Counted from the first letter of the stretch, positions 1 through 6,776 are shown. The stretch is DNA of 11,079 nucleotides from Rubrivivax sp. (GCA_020851615.1 JADZCL010000111.1:1-11079); one strand, 5' to 3'. Numbers and translations are program-made. Notes: generated by a model from the letters alone, not told the origin.

Positions 1-751
<751 letters not shown>

Positions 752-766
752 GGCTCACCTCGGGGC
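752..766 (-). promoter_or_regulatory. metH ribosome-binding site that can be masked by riboswitch P1 strand
   Basis: The Shine-Dalgarno GAGGTG (761-756) sits inside CCCCGAGG (765-758). The 7 nt CCCCGAG (765-759) are perfectly complementary to the 3' strand of riboswitch P1, CTCGGGG (822-816). The P1 5' strand (858-853) carries the same CCCGAG word. The two copies therefore compete for one partner: SAH-stabilised P1 frees the ribosome-binding site, while loss of P1 lets it be paired. The pairing is seen directly; the regulatory outcome is inferred. Confidence 0.7.
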
Positions 767-773
767 AGGAGGC

Positions 774-858
774 GAGCGCCGTTGCGGGGCCGTGCGGCGC
801 GCGGCCGGCGCGGTGCCCCGAGCCTGGCGGTCGGGCAACCGTCGCAACGCTCCTCGGG
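774..858 (-). promoter_or_regulatory. SAH (S-adenosylhomocysteine) riboswitch in the metH leader
   Basis: The transcribed strand carries the signature of the SAH riboswitch family: CCCGAGGAGCGTTGCGACGG (858-839), then CCAGGCTCGGGG (827-816), then GCAACGGCGCTC (785-774). P1 forms from CCCGAG (858-853) and CTCGGG (822-817). The second long-range helix forms from GAGCG (852-848) and CGCTC (778-774). A small P2 hairpin can form between CGGT and ACCG. The family is known to bind S-adenosylhomocysteine and to switch ON genes that recycle it (ahcY, metF, metH). That fits the metH gene starting 22 nt downstream. The element lies entirely between the OmpA-type gene and metH. The identification rests on remembered consensus and visible pairing; no covariance search was run. 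Confidence 0.92.
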
Positions 859-867
859 ACGCGGCGA

Positions 868-873
868 ATTCTA
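868..873 (-). promoter_or_regulatory. Candidate -10 box for the riboswitch-metH transcript
   Basis: TAGAAT (873-868) matches five of six bases of the sigma-70 -10 consensus. It would place the start of transcription near 861, immediately before the riboswitch begins at 858. No convincing -35 box is visible at 16-18 bp spacing, since that region is the end of the OmpA-type gene. The placement relative to the riboswitch is the main support. Confidence 0.4.
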
Positions 874-888
874 GCCAGGGCCCCTGCG

Positions 889-2082
889 TCAGCTGCAGGA
901 CTGCACCTTGAATTCCACACGCCGGTCGAGTGCATCACGCATGTCGTCGGTGCCGGTGCCGACGATGGTCTCGTCCCAGCCATGCCCCTCGGTGCGCACG
1001 CGCTGGGCGCGCGCCAGTGCCGGCGCCTCGTGCACCAGGCGCTCGCGCACCGCTTGCGCCCGCCGCAGCGACAGGGCGCGGTTGTACTGCTCGCTGCCGG
1101 TCTTGCTGGTGTGGCCGACCACGGTCACGCACATTGCCGAGGCCTGCGCCGCGCGCGCGATCTGGCGCAGCCACATCGCGTAGGTGTCGACCTCGCCGAG
1201 GAAATCGGTCGAGCCGGGGCGAAAGAGGATCTTCACCGCCAGGTTGCTCGTGGCCAGGCCCAGCGCCGCGATCTTGCCGAAGGCCTCCTCGGCCTCCGCG
1301 GTGCGGCCCAGCTTGACGTTGGCCATGTACAGGCCGTTGAAGGTGCGCAGTTGCTGGCCGTCCTCGCGCTGCGCCGCCGTGCTCATCAGCTTGTAGGCCT
1401 CGTCCCAGCGCTCCTGGTTGTAGGCCTCCTGCGCCTGCGCCAGCAGCGCCGCGGTCGGGATCTGCTCGAGGTAGAGCGCATCGGCACGCTGGCCCACGGG
1501 CTTCTCGGTGGTCTCGATGTAGCCCTGCACCGCGCGGTCACGCACCAGCGACGGGCTCTCGGCGTAGAAGCGCGTGGGCTCGAGGTTGAGCTGCGCGTCG
1601 TTCACCGGAGCCACACCGCGCGCCAGCACCAGGCCGCTGCTGCGATCCGAGAGCGCCAGCGTCAGCCGGTATTGACCCGCACGCCCGTCCTGCGCCGTCA
1701 GCGTGCCGTTGAGCAGCCAGGCCGCACTTCGCGTGCCGGCCTCGTCGAAGGGCAGCAGGCGCAACCGGGGCAGCACCTTGGGCACCGCCGCGGCCAGCGC
1801 CTGCGCGGCGCGCTCGGTGGCCTTGGTCTGCTGGCCGCTGCGGCCATCGAGCAGCGGGTCGACGATGGCCGTGCGGTCGACACCCGTCTGCGCCCCGAGC
1901 TGGCGCGCGATGTCCAGCAACGCCCCGTTGACCGCACCCTCGAGCGTGGCATCCACCGGTGGCGGGGGCGGCGGCGGGGGGGGTGGCTTGGCGCAGCCGC
2001 TCAGGGCTGCAGGCAGCAGCAACAGTGCTGCCCGTCGCCGTATCAGGCTCAGGCCGAGATCGCGTCCGTTGGCATGACTCAA
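889..2082 (-). CDS. OmpA-family peptidoglycan-associated lipoprotein
   Basis: Predicted outer-membrane lipoprotein that anchors to peptidoglycan through a C-terminal OmpA-like domain. The N-terminus has a basic stretch (LIRRR), a hydrophobic segment and a lipobox ALSGC, followed by AKP and a run of ten prolines. A middle region of about 230 residues of unknown role includes a possible tetratricopeptide-like helix pair (AYNQERWDEAYKL, LGRTAEAEEAFGKIAALG). The OmpA domain covers roughly the last 110 residues, with VVGHTSKTGSEQYNRALSLR and a closing RRVEFKV. The start is uncertain: GTG 2109, ATG 2106 and TTG 2082 are all in frame. I favour TTG (2082-2080) because GGAGG (2092-2088) lies 5 nt upstream and the resulting signal peptide is 29 residues. 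The gene is transcribed away from the nucleotidase gene and ends 30 bp before the metH riboswitch. Its specific function is not recognised. Confidence 0.85.
   Translation of the reverse strand: MSHANGRDLGLSLIRRRAALLLLPAALSGCAKPPPPPPPPPPVDATLEGAVNGALLDIARQLGAQTGVDRTAIVDPLLDGRSGQQTKATERAAQALAAAVPKVLPRLRLLPFDEAGTRSAAWLLNGTLTAQDGRAGQYRLTLALSDRSSGLVLARGVAPVNDAQLNLEPTRFYAESPSLVRDRAVQGYIETTEKPVGQRADALYLEQIPTAALLAQAQEAYNQERWDEAYKLMSTAAQREDGQQLRTFNGLYMANVKLGRTAEAEEAFGKIAALGLATSNLAVKILFRPGSTDFLGEVDTYAMWLRQIARAAQASAMCVTVVGHTSKTGSEQYNRALSLRRAQAVRERLVHEAPALARAQRVRTEGHGWDETIVGTGTDDMRDALDRRVEFKVQSCS
1976..1983 (-). repeat. Homopolymeric C8 tract (coding strand) inside polyproline codons
   Basis: Eight consecutive G on the plus strand, C on the coding strand, fall in the proline-rich linker just after the lipobox of the OmpA-type lipoprotein, within a wholly C/G stretch from about 1962. 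A slipped-strand change of one base would shift the frame near the start of the protein. The tract itself is seen; a phase-variable role is only a possibility. Confidence 0.5.
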
Positions 2083-2318
2083 ACTGTCCTCCGCGCGGAG
2101 CACCATCACCGATGGCGGGCCCTGATTCTGCCCACACGCCCGCTCTTCGGACAGCCCACCTGCGCAACACGAGACCCGCGCGTCGAAGGCGCACGGGCTG
2201 CGCCAGACCGCTTGCTATGCTCAAGACGCGGCAGCTGCGGTCCTTGCCCCGTACCGAGCGGCCTGTCTCGCCAATGCCCGCCCTTGCCTGCCCTTCACAC
2301 GACCGACCAGCGACAGCG
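2083..2318. other. Divergent intergenic region between OmpA-type and nucleotidase genes
   Basis: This 236-bp gap must hold both promoters. On the plus strand TGCTATGCT (2213-2221) looks like an extended -10 box (TATGCT at 2216-2221) for the nucleotidase gene, but no -35 box is clear. On the minus strand a 12-bp palindrome CTCCGCGCGGAG (2089-2100) overlaps the ribosome-binding site assigned to the TTG start of the OmpA-type gene. It could fold into a small 4-bp hairpin. No recognisable regulator site was found. Confidence 0.3.
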
Positions 2319-3989
2319 ATGACGCGCCGCGCGCGCCCCCTGTGGCCTGCCCTGCTGCTCGCACTGGCCTGCCTCACCGGCTGCGCCATGCCGCAGGCGA
2401 CGGCTGTCACGGTCAAGGTGCTGGCCATCAACGACTTCCACGGCAGCCTGCGCACGCCGCCGGGCAGCCTGCGCATCCCGGACCCGGCCGACGCGAGCCG
2501 CACGCTCACCGTGCGCGCCGGCGGGGCCGACCATCTGGCCACGCTGATTGCCGAGTTGCAGGCGAAGAACCCGCTGCACGTCTTCGTGGCGGCGGGCGAT
2601 CTGGTGGGGGCGTCCCCGCTGCTCTCGGCCCTGTTCCACGATGAGCCGACGATCGAGTCGCTCTCCCGCATGGGGCTGCGCGTCAGCGCCGTCGGCAACC
2701 ACGAGTTCGACCGCGGCAGCGCCGAGTTGCTGCGCCTGCAGCGGGGTGGCTGCGCCGCCGACGGCTGCCGCGGGCCCCAGGCCTTTGGCGGCGCCGGTTT
2801 CCAGTACCTGGCCGCGGGCACACGCGACACGCGCAGCGGCCAGCCGCTGCTGCCGGCCACGCATGTCGAGCGCTTTGCCGGCGTTGCGGTGGCCTTCATC
2901 GGCCTGACCCTGAAGAGCACCCCCAGCATGGTCGCGGCCCGCGGCGTGCGCGGTCTGGCCTTTAGTGACGAGGCGCAGACGATCAACGCGGAGGTCGCCC
3001 GCCTGCGCGCACAAGGCGTTGCGGCCTTTGTCGTGCTGCTGCATCAGGGCGGCTTCCCCGCCGAGGGACCGCGGGTCGAGCCCGACGGCTGCACCGACGT
3101 CGACGGCCCCATCATCAAGCTCGTGCCGCGGCTGGACCAGGCCGTCGCAGTCGTGGTCACCGGCCACACGCACCGCGCCTACAACTGCCGCATCGATGGC
3201 CGGCTGGTCACCAGTGCGGGCAGCCATGGCCGGCTGCTGACGGAGATCGACCTGGAGCTCGACCCCGCACGGGGCCGCGTCGTGCAGGCGCAGGCCCGCA
3301 ACCACGTCGTCGATGCCTCGCGCTACGCCAGGGACCCGGCGCAGTCGGCGCTGATCGAGGCCTACGAGCGCCTGGCGCAACCCTTGGCGCAACGGCGCGT
3401 GGCGCGGCTGGCGGGCGCCCTGTCGCGCGAGGCCAACGCCGCCGGCGAGTCCCCGCTCGGGCAGGTGATCGCCGACGCGCAGCTCGAGGCCACGCGCAGC
3501 GCCGGGGCCCAGGTGGCGTTCATGAACCCGGGCGGCATTCGCGCCTCACTGCCGCGTCCGGCCGACGGCTGGCTGAGCTTTGAGGAGCTGTTCGCCGCCC
3601 AGCCCTTCGGCAACGCGTTGGTGACCATGACCCTGAGCGGCGCCCAGATCATCGAGTTGCTCGAGCAGCAGTGGCACGGCCAGCCGCTGGCCGCGGGCCG
3701 TGTGCTGCAGGTCAGCAGCGGCTTCACCTACACCTGGGACGCCAGCCGCCCGCGCGGGCAGCGCGTGCTGGCCGGCAGCCTGCGCCTGCATGGCAGCGCC
3801 ATCGCCGACGACAGCCGGGTGCGCGTCACCGTCAACAGCTTCATGGCCGATGGCGGCGACCATTTCCGCGCCCTGCGCCAGGGCAGCGAGCGCCACACCG
3901 GCATGCAGGACATCGAGGCGCTGGAGGCTTATCTCGCGGCGCGGCCCAACCCGCTGCCGCTGCTGCCGCGGATCACGCGCCTGCACTGA
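2319..3989 (+). CDS. 5'-nucleotidase / UshA-type metallophosphoesterase lipoprotein
   Basis: Two-domain 5'-nucleotidase family enzyme that hydrolyses nucleotides or related phosphate esters outside the cytoplasm using two metal ions; the exact substrate cannot be read. The 556 residues begin with a lipoprotein signal peptide ending in LTGC (Cys22), so it is probably membrane-anchored rather than freely periplasmic. Metallophosphoesterase motifs are in order: NDFHG (Asp39, His41), GD (93-94), GNHEFD (126-131), a lone metal-ligand His242 in LLHQGG, and GHTH (282-285). The C-terminal nucleotide-binding domain shows NPGGIR (from 403), PFGN, and NSFMADGGDHF (506-516), the last including the Phe expected to stack on the base. 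Length matches UshA (about 550). Start ATG 2319 was chosen because it gives a 21-residue signal peptide. It lacks a good ribosome-binding site, and ATG 2274 is an in-frame alternative. Convergent with the DUF2249 operon. Confidence 0.92.
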   Translation: MTRRARPLWPALLLALACLTGCAMPQATAVTVKVLAINDFHGSLRTPPGSLRIPDPADASRTLTVRAGGADHLATLIAELQAKNPLHVFVAAGDLVGASPLLSALFHDEPTIESLSRMGLRVSAVGNHEFDRGSAELLRLQRGGCAADGCRGPQAFGGAGFQYLAAGTRDTRSGQPLLPATHVERFAGVAVAFIGLTLKSTPSMVAARGVRGLAFSDEAQTINAEVARLRAQGVAAFVVLLHQGGFPAEGPRVEPDGCTDVDGPIIKLVPRLDQAVAVVVTGHTHRAYNCRIDGRLVTSAGSHGRLLTEIDLELDPARGRVVQAQARNHVVDASRYARDPAQSALIEAYERLAQPLAQRRVARLAGALSREANAAGESPLGQVIADAQLEATRSAGAQVAFMNPGGIRASLPRPADGWLSFEELFAAQPFGNALVTMTLSGAQIIELLEQQWHGQPLAAGRVLQVSSGFTYTWDASRPRGQRVLAGSLRLHGSAIADDSRVRVTVNSFMADGGDHFRALRQGSERHTGMQDIEALEAYLAARPNPLPLLPRITRLH

Positions 3990-4020
3990 ACGGGGCCGCG
4001 TGCACGGCGCGCGCGCGGCT

Positions 4021-4251
4021 TCAAGTCTTGCCGATCTTCACGCGCCAGACGGCCGGGCCGGACTCCAGGTAGTCCCAGCTGAACCGGCCGCTGTGTTCGG
4101 CATCGAACTGGTAGTACAGCGGCTTGGGGTCGTGGTCGTTGATGAGCACGAAGCTCTGGCCGGGTGACAGCGCGCGCCACTTGCCGAAGATGGTGCTGTG
4201 GCGTTGCATCGGAACCAGTTGCCGGACGTCAAGGTTTTCAGCGTCGCTCAT
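4021..4251 (-). CDS. Single-domain DUF2249 protein
   Basis: This 76-residue cytoplasmic protein of the DUF2249 family opens with LDVRQL and carries the family core VLINDHDPKPLYYQFDAEH followed by WDYLESGPAVWRVKI. The family has a TusA/SirA-like layout, but no cysteine is present, so persulfide transfer of the TusA type looks unlikely. Similar proteins are often encoded beside denitrification or nitric-oxide-stress genes; that is recalled, and the biochemical role is not known to me. It is the last gene of the operon. Its start ATG (4251-4249) overlaps the end of the upstream small gene by 14 bp, with AAGGAG 7 nt before the ATG. A related tandem-domain protein is encoded two genes earlier. Confidence 0.85.
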   Translation of the reverse strand: MSDAENLDVRQLVPMQRHSTIFGKWRALSPGQSFVLINDHDPKPLYYQFDAEHSGRFSWDYLESGPAVWRVKIGKT

Positions 4252-4483
4252 CGGGTTGCTCCTTTACGGGCGTGGGGGGAAGGGTTTGCCGCCGGCGCGG
4301 GTTGGTGAGGTTGTGCATGGCACCGTTCAGGCGCTCGGCTTCACGCGGGTGCTCGTCGCGCAGCAACAACCAACCCTGCGCCGCCAGGCGGCACGCGCCG
4401 TCGATGTCGCCGGCGTCACCGATGCGCAGCAGGGCCTGCACGAAGAAGCGGTTGAGCGCAGACAGGGTGTCGGGGGCTTCCAT
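4238..4483 (-). CDS. Small conserved-looking protein of unknown function (81 aa)
   Basis: I do not recognise this protein. It has 81 residues, no signal peptide and no membrane segment. A mostly helical N-terminal 55 residues (LNRFFVQALLRIGDAGDIDGACRLAAQGWLLLRDEHPREAERLNGAMHNL) is followed by a short basic, proline-rich tail. There are single Cys and His residues but no metal-binding motif. The gene starts 6 bp after the stop of the DUF59 gene and overlaps the following DUF2249 gene by 14 bp, which strongly suggests co-translation within the operon. A weak ribosome-binding site (GGGGTGA) precedes the ATG. The overlap pattern and coherent helical sequence argue that it is real. Confidence 0.75.
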   Translation of the reverse strand: MEAPDTLSALNRFFVQALLRIGDAGDIDGACRLAAQGWLLLRDEHPREAERLNGAMHNLTNPRRRQTLPPTPVKEQPDERR

Positions 4484-4489
4484 CGCCGC

Positions 4490-4798
4490 TCACCCCTGCA
4501 CGCCGAAGTGTTGCTTGGCCTGCGGGCTCATCGCGTGCGGGCCCCAGGCGGGCTCCCAGACCAGGTCGATGTCGACGCGGCCGATGCCGGCCACGTCAAG
4601 CAGGCGCTGCTCGACACCGCCCTGGATCACGTCCGAGGCCGGGCAGCCGGGTGTCGTCAGCGTCATGGTGACCTTGGCCGTGCTGCCGTCGATGTCGACG
4701 CCGTAGACCAGGCCGAGGTCGACGATGTTGTAGCCGAGCTCGGGGTCGAAGACGTCCTTCAACGCCTCGAGCAGATCGTCCCGGGGTGCGCTGCTCAT
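4490..4798 (-). CDS. DUF59 / MIP18-family iron-sulfur cluster assembly factor (SufT/PaaD-like)
   Basis: This 102-residue cytoplasmic protein of the MIP18/DUF59 family takes part in maturation of iron-sulfur proteins. Family hallmarks are visible: DPELGYNIVDLGLVY (residues 18-32), TMTLTTPGCP with the conserved Cys52, and VWEPAWGP near the end. Length is typical of stand-alone members. The start ATG (4798-4796) overlaps the TGA of the upstream tandem DUF2249 gene in an ATGA arrangement, so translation is probably coupled. It resembles SufT and PaaD but is not next to suf or paa genes here. Within an operon that appears to respond to nitric oxide, a role in repairing or loading Fe-S centres damaged by NO is plausible, but inferred. 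Confidence 0.9.
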   Translation of the reverse strand: MSSAPRDDLLEALKDVFDPELGYNIVDLGLVYGVDIDGSTAKVTMTLTTPGCPASDVIQGGVEQRLLDVAGIGRVDIDLVWEPAWGPHAMSPQAKQHFGVQG

Positions 4799-5322
4799 AC
4801 CGGGTCCTTCGGCCGTGCGGCACGGCGAATCTGCACGTGGTAGTCGCTCGCGCTGCGCTTGTCGACGCGATAGGGGTGGCCGCGCTCATCGAGCTCCGGA
4901 TACAGCAGCAAGGGCTCGCGGTCGTAGCGGGCCGCCAGCACCTGGCCGACCTCGAGTTCCTCCAGCGCCTCGAAGGTGAGCACGAGCGGCTCCGGCGGCG
5001 GCAGGGTGCGCAGGTCGACGCTGCGGCTTGGCGCTGGCCAGGCCGTGGTGTCGCCGGCCGCGGGTGCGGCAGCGGCGGCGCCGGCCACGGGCACGCCCGG
5101 GGTGAGGATGATCTCCCACGCGCCGCCGTCGATCTGCTTCTCCTGGTGCGTGAAGCCGCGGCGCTCCATCACGGCGTATAGCGGCACTGGGTTGAACGGC
5201 GACAGCAGCCGCAGCGCCTGCCCTTCGTCCAGCGCGGCTGTCGCCTGCATGATCTGCTCGAGAGGCTCGCCGCCGGCCTGCAGGATGGGTCGCACGTCCA
5301 GCGTGCGCGGTGAAATGTTCAT
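4795..5322 (-). CDS. Tandem DUF2249-domain protein
   Basis: This 175-residue cytoplasmic protein contains two DUF2249-type domains. The first (about residues 8-70) has LDVRPILQAGGEPLEQIM, GQALRLLSPFNPVPLYAVMERRGF and AWEIIL. An Ala/Pro-rich linker (about 74-98) leads to the second (about 103-172), with VDLRTLPPPEPL, GQVLAARYDREPLLLYPELDERG and YHVQIRR. No cysteine occurs at the position where TusA proteins carry the catalytic one; the first domain reads GGEPL there. The start ATG (5322-5320) has AAGGAG 7 nt upstream and overlaps the stop of the membrane-protein gene as ATGA. The same kind of overlap links its stop to the DUF59 gene. The function of the family is not established to my knowledge. 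The tight coupling implies a shared pathway with the membrane protein. Confidence 0.88.
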   Translation of the reverse strand: MNISPRTLDVRPILQAGGEPLEQIMQATAALDEGQALRLLSPFNPVPLYAVMERRGFTHQEKQIDGGAWEIILTPGVPVAGAAAAAPAAGDTTAWPAPSRSVDLRTLPPPEPLVLTFEALEELEVGQVLAARYDREPLLLYPELDERGHPYRVDKRSASDYHVQIRRAARPKDPV

Positions 5323-6695
5323 GACGTGCTCCTTGGGGCTGCTGGGGATCGATCGAGTGCGCCCGCCACGCCTGGTGCGCCGGGCATCCGCAGCGGCTTG
5401 AGCTGGAGATTGGGATCGGGGTGGCGGGATCGCCAGAGCTCGCCGCCGATCAGCAGCGTGGCCACGAGTTGCAGACCGACCGCGGCCCGCAACCAGGCCT
5501 CCAGCCCCAGCACCAGGCAGCCGCTGGCGAGCACGACGGCGCCGAAGTACAGGGCGAACCACGGCCTTGCCCGGCGCTCGTCCACCAGATCCTGCACACG
5601 CAGCACCGGCCCCTTGCCGAGGCGGGCACCGAACTTCTCCAGCCATGTCAGGAAGGGAACGATCTTGTAGAGCTGGCTCAGGCCCAGGCCTGTCAGTCCG
5701 CCAAAGACGAGCAGGTAGACGACCGCCACGGCGATGTGATCGAGCACGCCCAATGCCGCCGCCAGCAGGCCACCCACAACGGCCAGTGCGAACAAGGCCA
5801 GCGCCACCCCGGCCGTGATGCTGTTGAGTTCCAGATGCCGCCGCGCGCGTGTTCGGAAGAAGCGCACGATGTCGTACAGGTAGCACGCCACGCCCAGCGT
5901 GACCAGGCCGGCCGCCAGCGCCAGCCCGGCAAGCGCGCTTGCCCCGGCGAAGACGCGGACGGTCTCGACCCCGATCAGCAGCACGAGCCCGCCGACGGTG
6001 AGGACCAGCGCAGCCCGCGTCGTGCGGCGCGGCTCGTCCGGGGCCAGCATGAACATCGTCAACAGGCGGTAGCTCACCCCCATCACGGTCAGCGTGAACC
6101 AGCCGCCCAGGCCCGCAGCCAGGTGCAGGCCCAGTCCCGCGGCGGTCAGCCGGCCCAGAAAGGCCGGGGTTCGGGGCAGCGCGAAGTGCAGCGCAAAGCC
6201 AAGGCCGATCAAGCCCGTCAACAGCAGGAAGCCCAGGCTCCAGACGACGAAGACCGCCGCCATCGGCAGGGGCCGTGCCCGCCACAGCGTGATCCAGAGG
6301 TTGGCGGCACCGAGTGCGAAGCCGATCAGCACCAGCGCTCCGCCCAGCGGCAGCCAGGCGAGCGCGAGTGCCGCGGCACCGCCCAGCGCCAGGAAGCCCA
6401 GCAGCATCGCGCCAAGCCCCGCCACGATCGCAACCATCGCCACGAGCGGCAGCTGCTGGCTGTGCAGTCGGGTGTTGGTGATGACGGGCGCAAATTGATA
6501 GAGCGCACCCAGCATCAACAGGCTCAGCCAGCCGATGGTGACAAGGTGCACGGCAATGAGCGTCGCCGGCGCAAAGACACCCGCCTGCAGATCCGCAACG
6601 CCCAGCAACAACAGCAGCTGCGCCAGCAGCAGGGCCGCCAGGGCGAGTCCGAAGTGCGCCATCGTCCAGCGCGAGACACCGGCTCGGACCATCAT
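5319..6695 (-). CDS. 12-TM heme-copper-oxidase subunit I-like membrane protein (NO/denitrification-type cluster)
   Basis: This 458-residue integral membrane protein has about twelve hydrophobic helices. A repeated pattern occurs in helices 2, 6 and 10: His50-Leu with Gly-Trp (55-56) and GALYQFAP, His191-Leu with Gly-Gly-Trp (197-199) and GVSYRLLTM, and His320 with GLSQLYKIVPF. The W-to-G and W-to-Y spacing is identical in the first two copies. One His in each of helices 2, 6 and 10 mirrors the ligand-bearing helices of heme-copper oxidases and NO reductases. The His-His pair of helix 7 and the HxH of helix 10 are missing, so normal oxidase catalysis is unlikely. Start ATG 6695 has GGAG 8 nt upstream; a TTG at 6713 would lie inside the operator. 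First gene of the five-gene operon. The family placement is by pattern; a heme-binding or NO-related role is inferred. Confidence 0.8.
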   Translation of the reverse strand: MMVRAGVSRWTMAHFGLALAALLLAQLLLLLGVADLQAGVFAPATLIAVHLVTIGWLSLLMLGALYQFAPVITNTRLHSQQLPLVAMVAIVAGLGAMLLGFLALGGAAALALAWLPLGGALVLIGFALGAANLWITLWRARPLPMAAVFVVWSLGFLLLTGLIGLGFALHFALPRTPAFLGRLTAAGLGLHLAAGLGGWFTLTVMGVSYRLLTMFMLAPDEPRRTTRAALVLTVGGLVLLIGVETVRVFAGASALAGLALAAGLVTLGVACYLYDIVRFFRTRARRHLELNSITAGVALALFALAVVGGLLAAALGVLDHIAVAVVYLLVFGGLTGLGLSQLYKIVPFLTWLEKFGARLGKGPVLRVQDLVDERRARPWFALYFGAVVLASGCLVLGLEAWLRAAVGLQLVATLLIGGELWRSRHPDPNLQLKPLRMPGAPGVAGALDRSPAAPRSTS

Positions 6696-6711
6696 CGGGA
6701 GGTCTCCATTC

Positions 6712-6736
6712 AAACAGGCATTTGCAATGCCTGTTT
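6712..6736. promoter_or_regulatory. Perfect 10-5-10 palindrome, NsrR-like operator of the DUF2249 operon
   Basis: The arms AAACAGGCAT (6712-6721) and ATGCCTGTTT (6727-6736) are perfect inverted repeats around TTGCA. Aligned on the central G (6724), the left half AACAGGCATTT agrees with 9 of 11 bases of the remembered NsrR half-site AAGATGCATTT, and the right half with 8 of 11. It does not fit the FNR/Dnr pattern TTGAT-N4-ATCAA. The palindrome lies 16 bp upstream of the first gene of the operon and overlaps its presumed -10 box, the layout expected for a repressor. The regulator could also be another Rrf2-family protein. Confidence 0.7.
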
Positions 6737-6762
6737 AAAGTCTACCTCGATCCGGGACGCAA
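6734..6762 (-). promoter_or_regulatory. Candidate sigma-70 promoter of the DUF2249 operon
   Basis: Reading the minus strand, TTGCGT (6762-6757) and TTTAAA (6739-6734) are separated by exactly 17 bp and match the -35 and -10 consensus at 3 and 4 of 6 bases. Three bases of the -10 box fall within the palindromic operator, so a bound repressor would block it. Another possible -10 word is TAGACT, a few bases upstream. Confidence 0.4.
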
Positions 6763-6776
6763 CGCGAGCCCCGCGC

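Noticed and set aside
3990..4020. GC-rich inverted repeat (GGCCGCG 3994-4000 / CGCGGCT 4014-4020) between the convergent nucleotidase and DUF2249 genes, a possible bidirectional terminator
   Set aside because: The stem includes a G-T wobble and a 13-nt GC loop, and no T-run follows on either strand, so it is not a convincing intrinsic terminator.
5323..6285. Upstream in-frame extension of the tandem DUF2249 gene to 6285 (496 codons in all)
   Set aside because: The extension is antisense-free but in the wrong frame of the membrane-protein gene. ATG 5322 with AAGGAG and an ATGA overlap is the evident start.
6712..6736. FNR/Dnr-type site as explanation of the palindrome
   Set aside because: The half-sites AAACAGGCAT/ATGCCTGTTT do not contain TTGAT or ATCAA at the required spacing; an Rrf2/NsrR-type site fits better.
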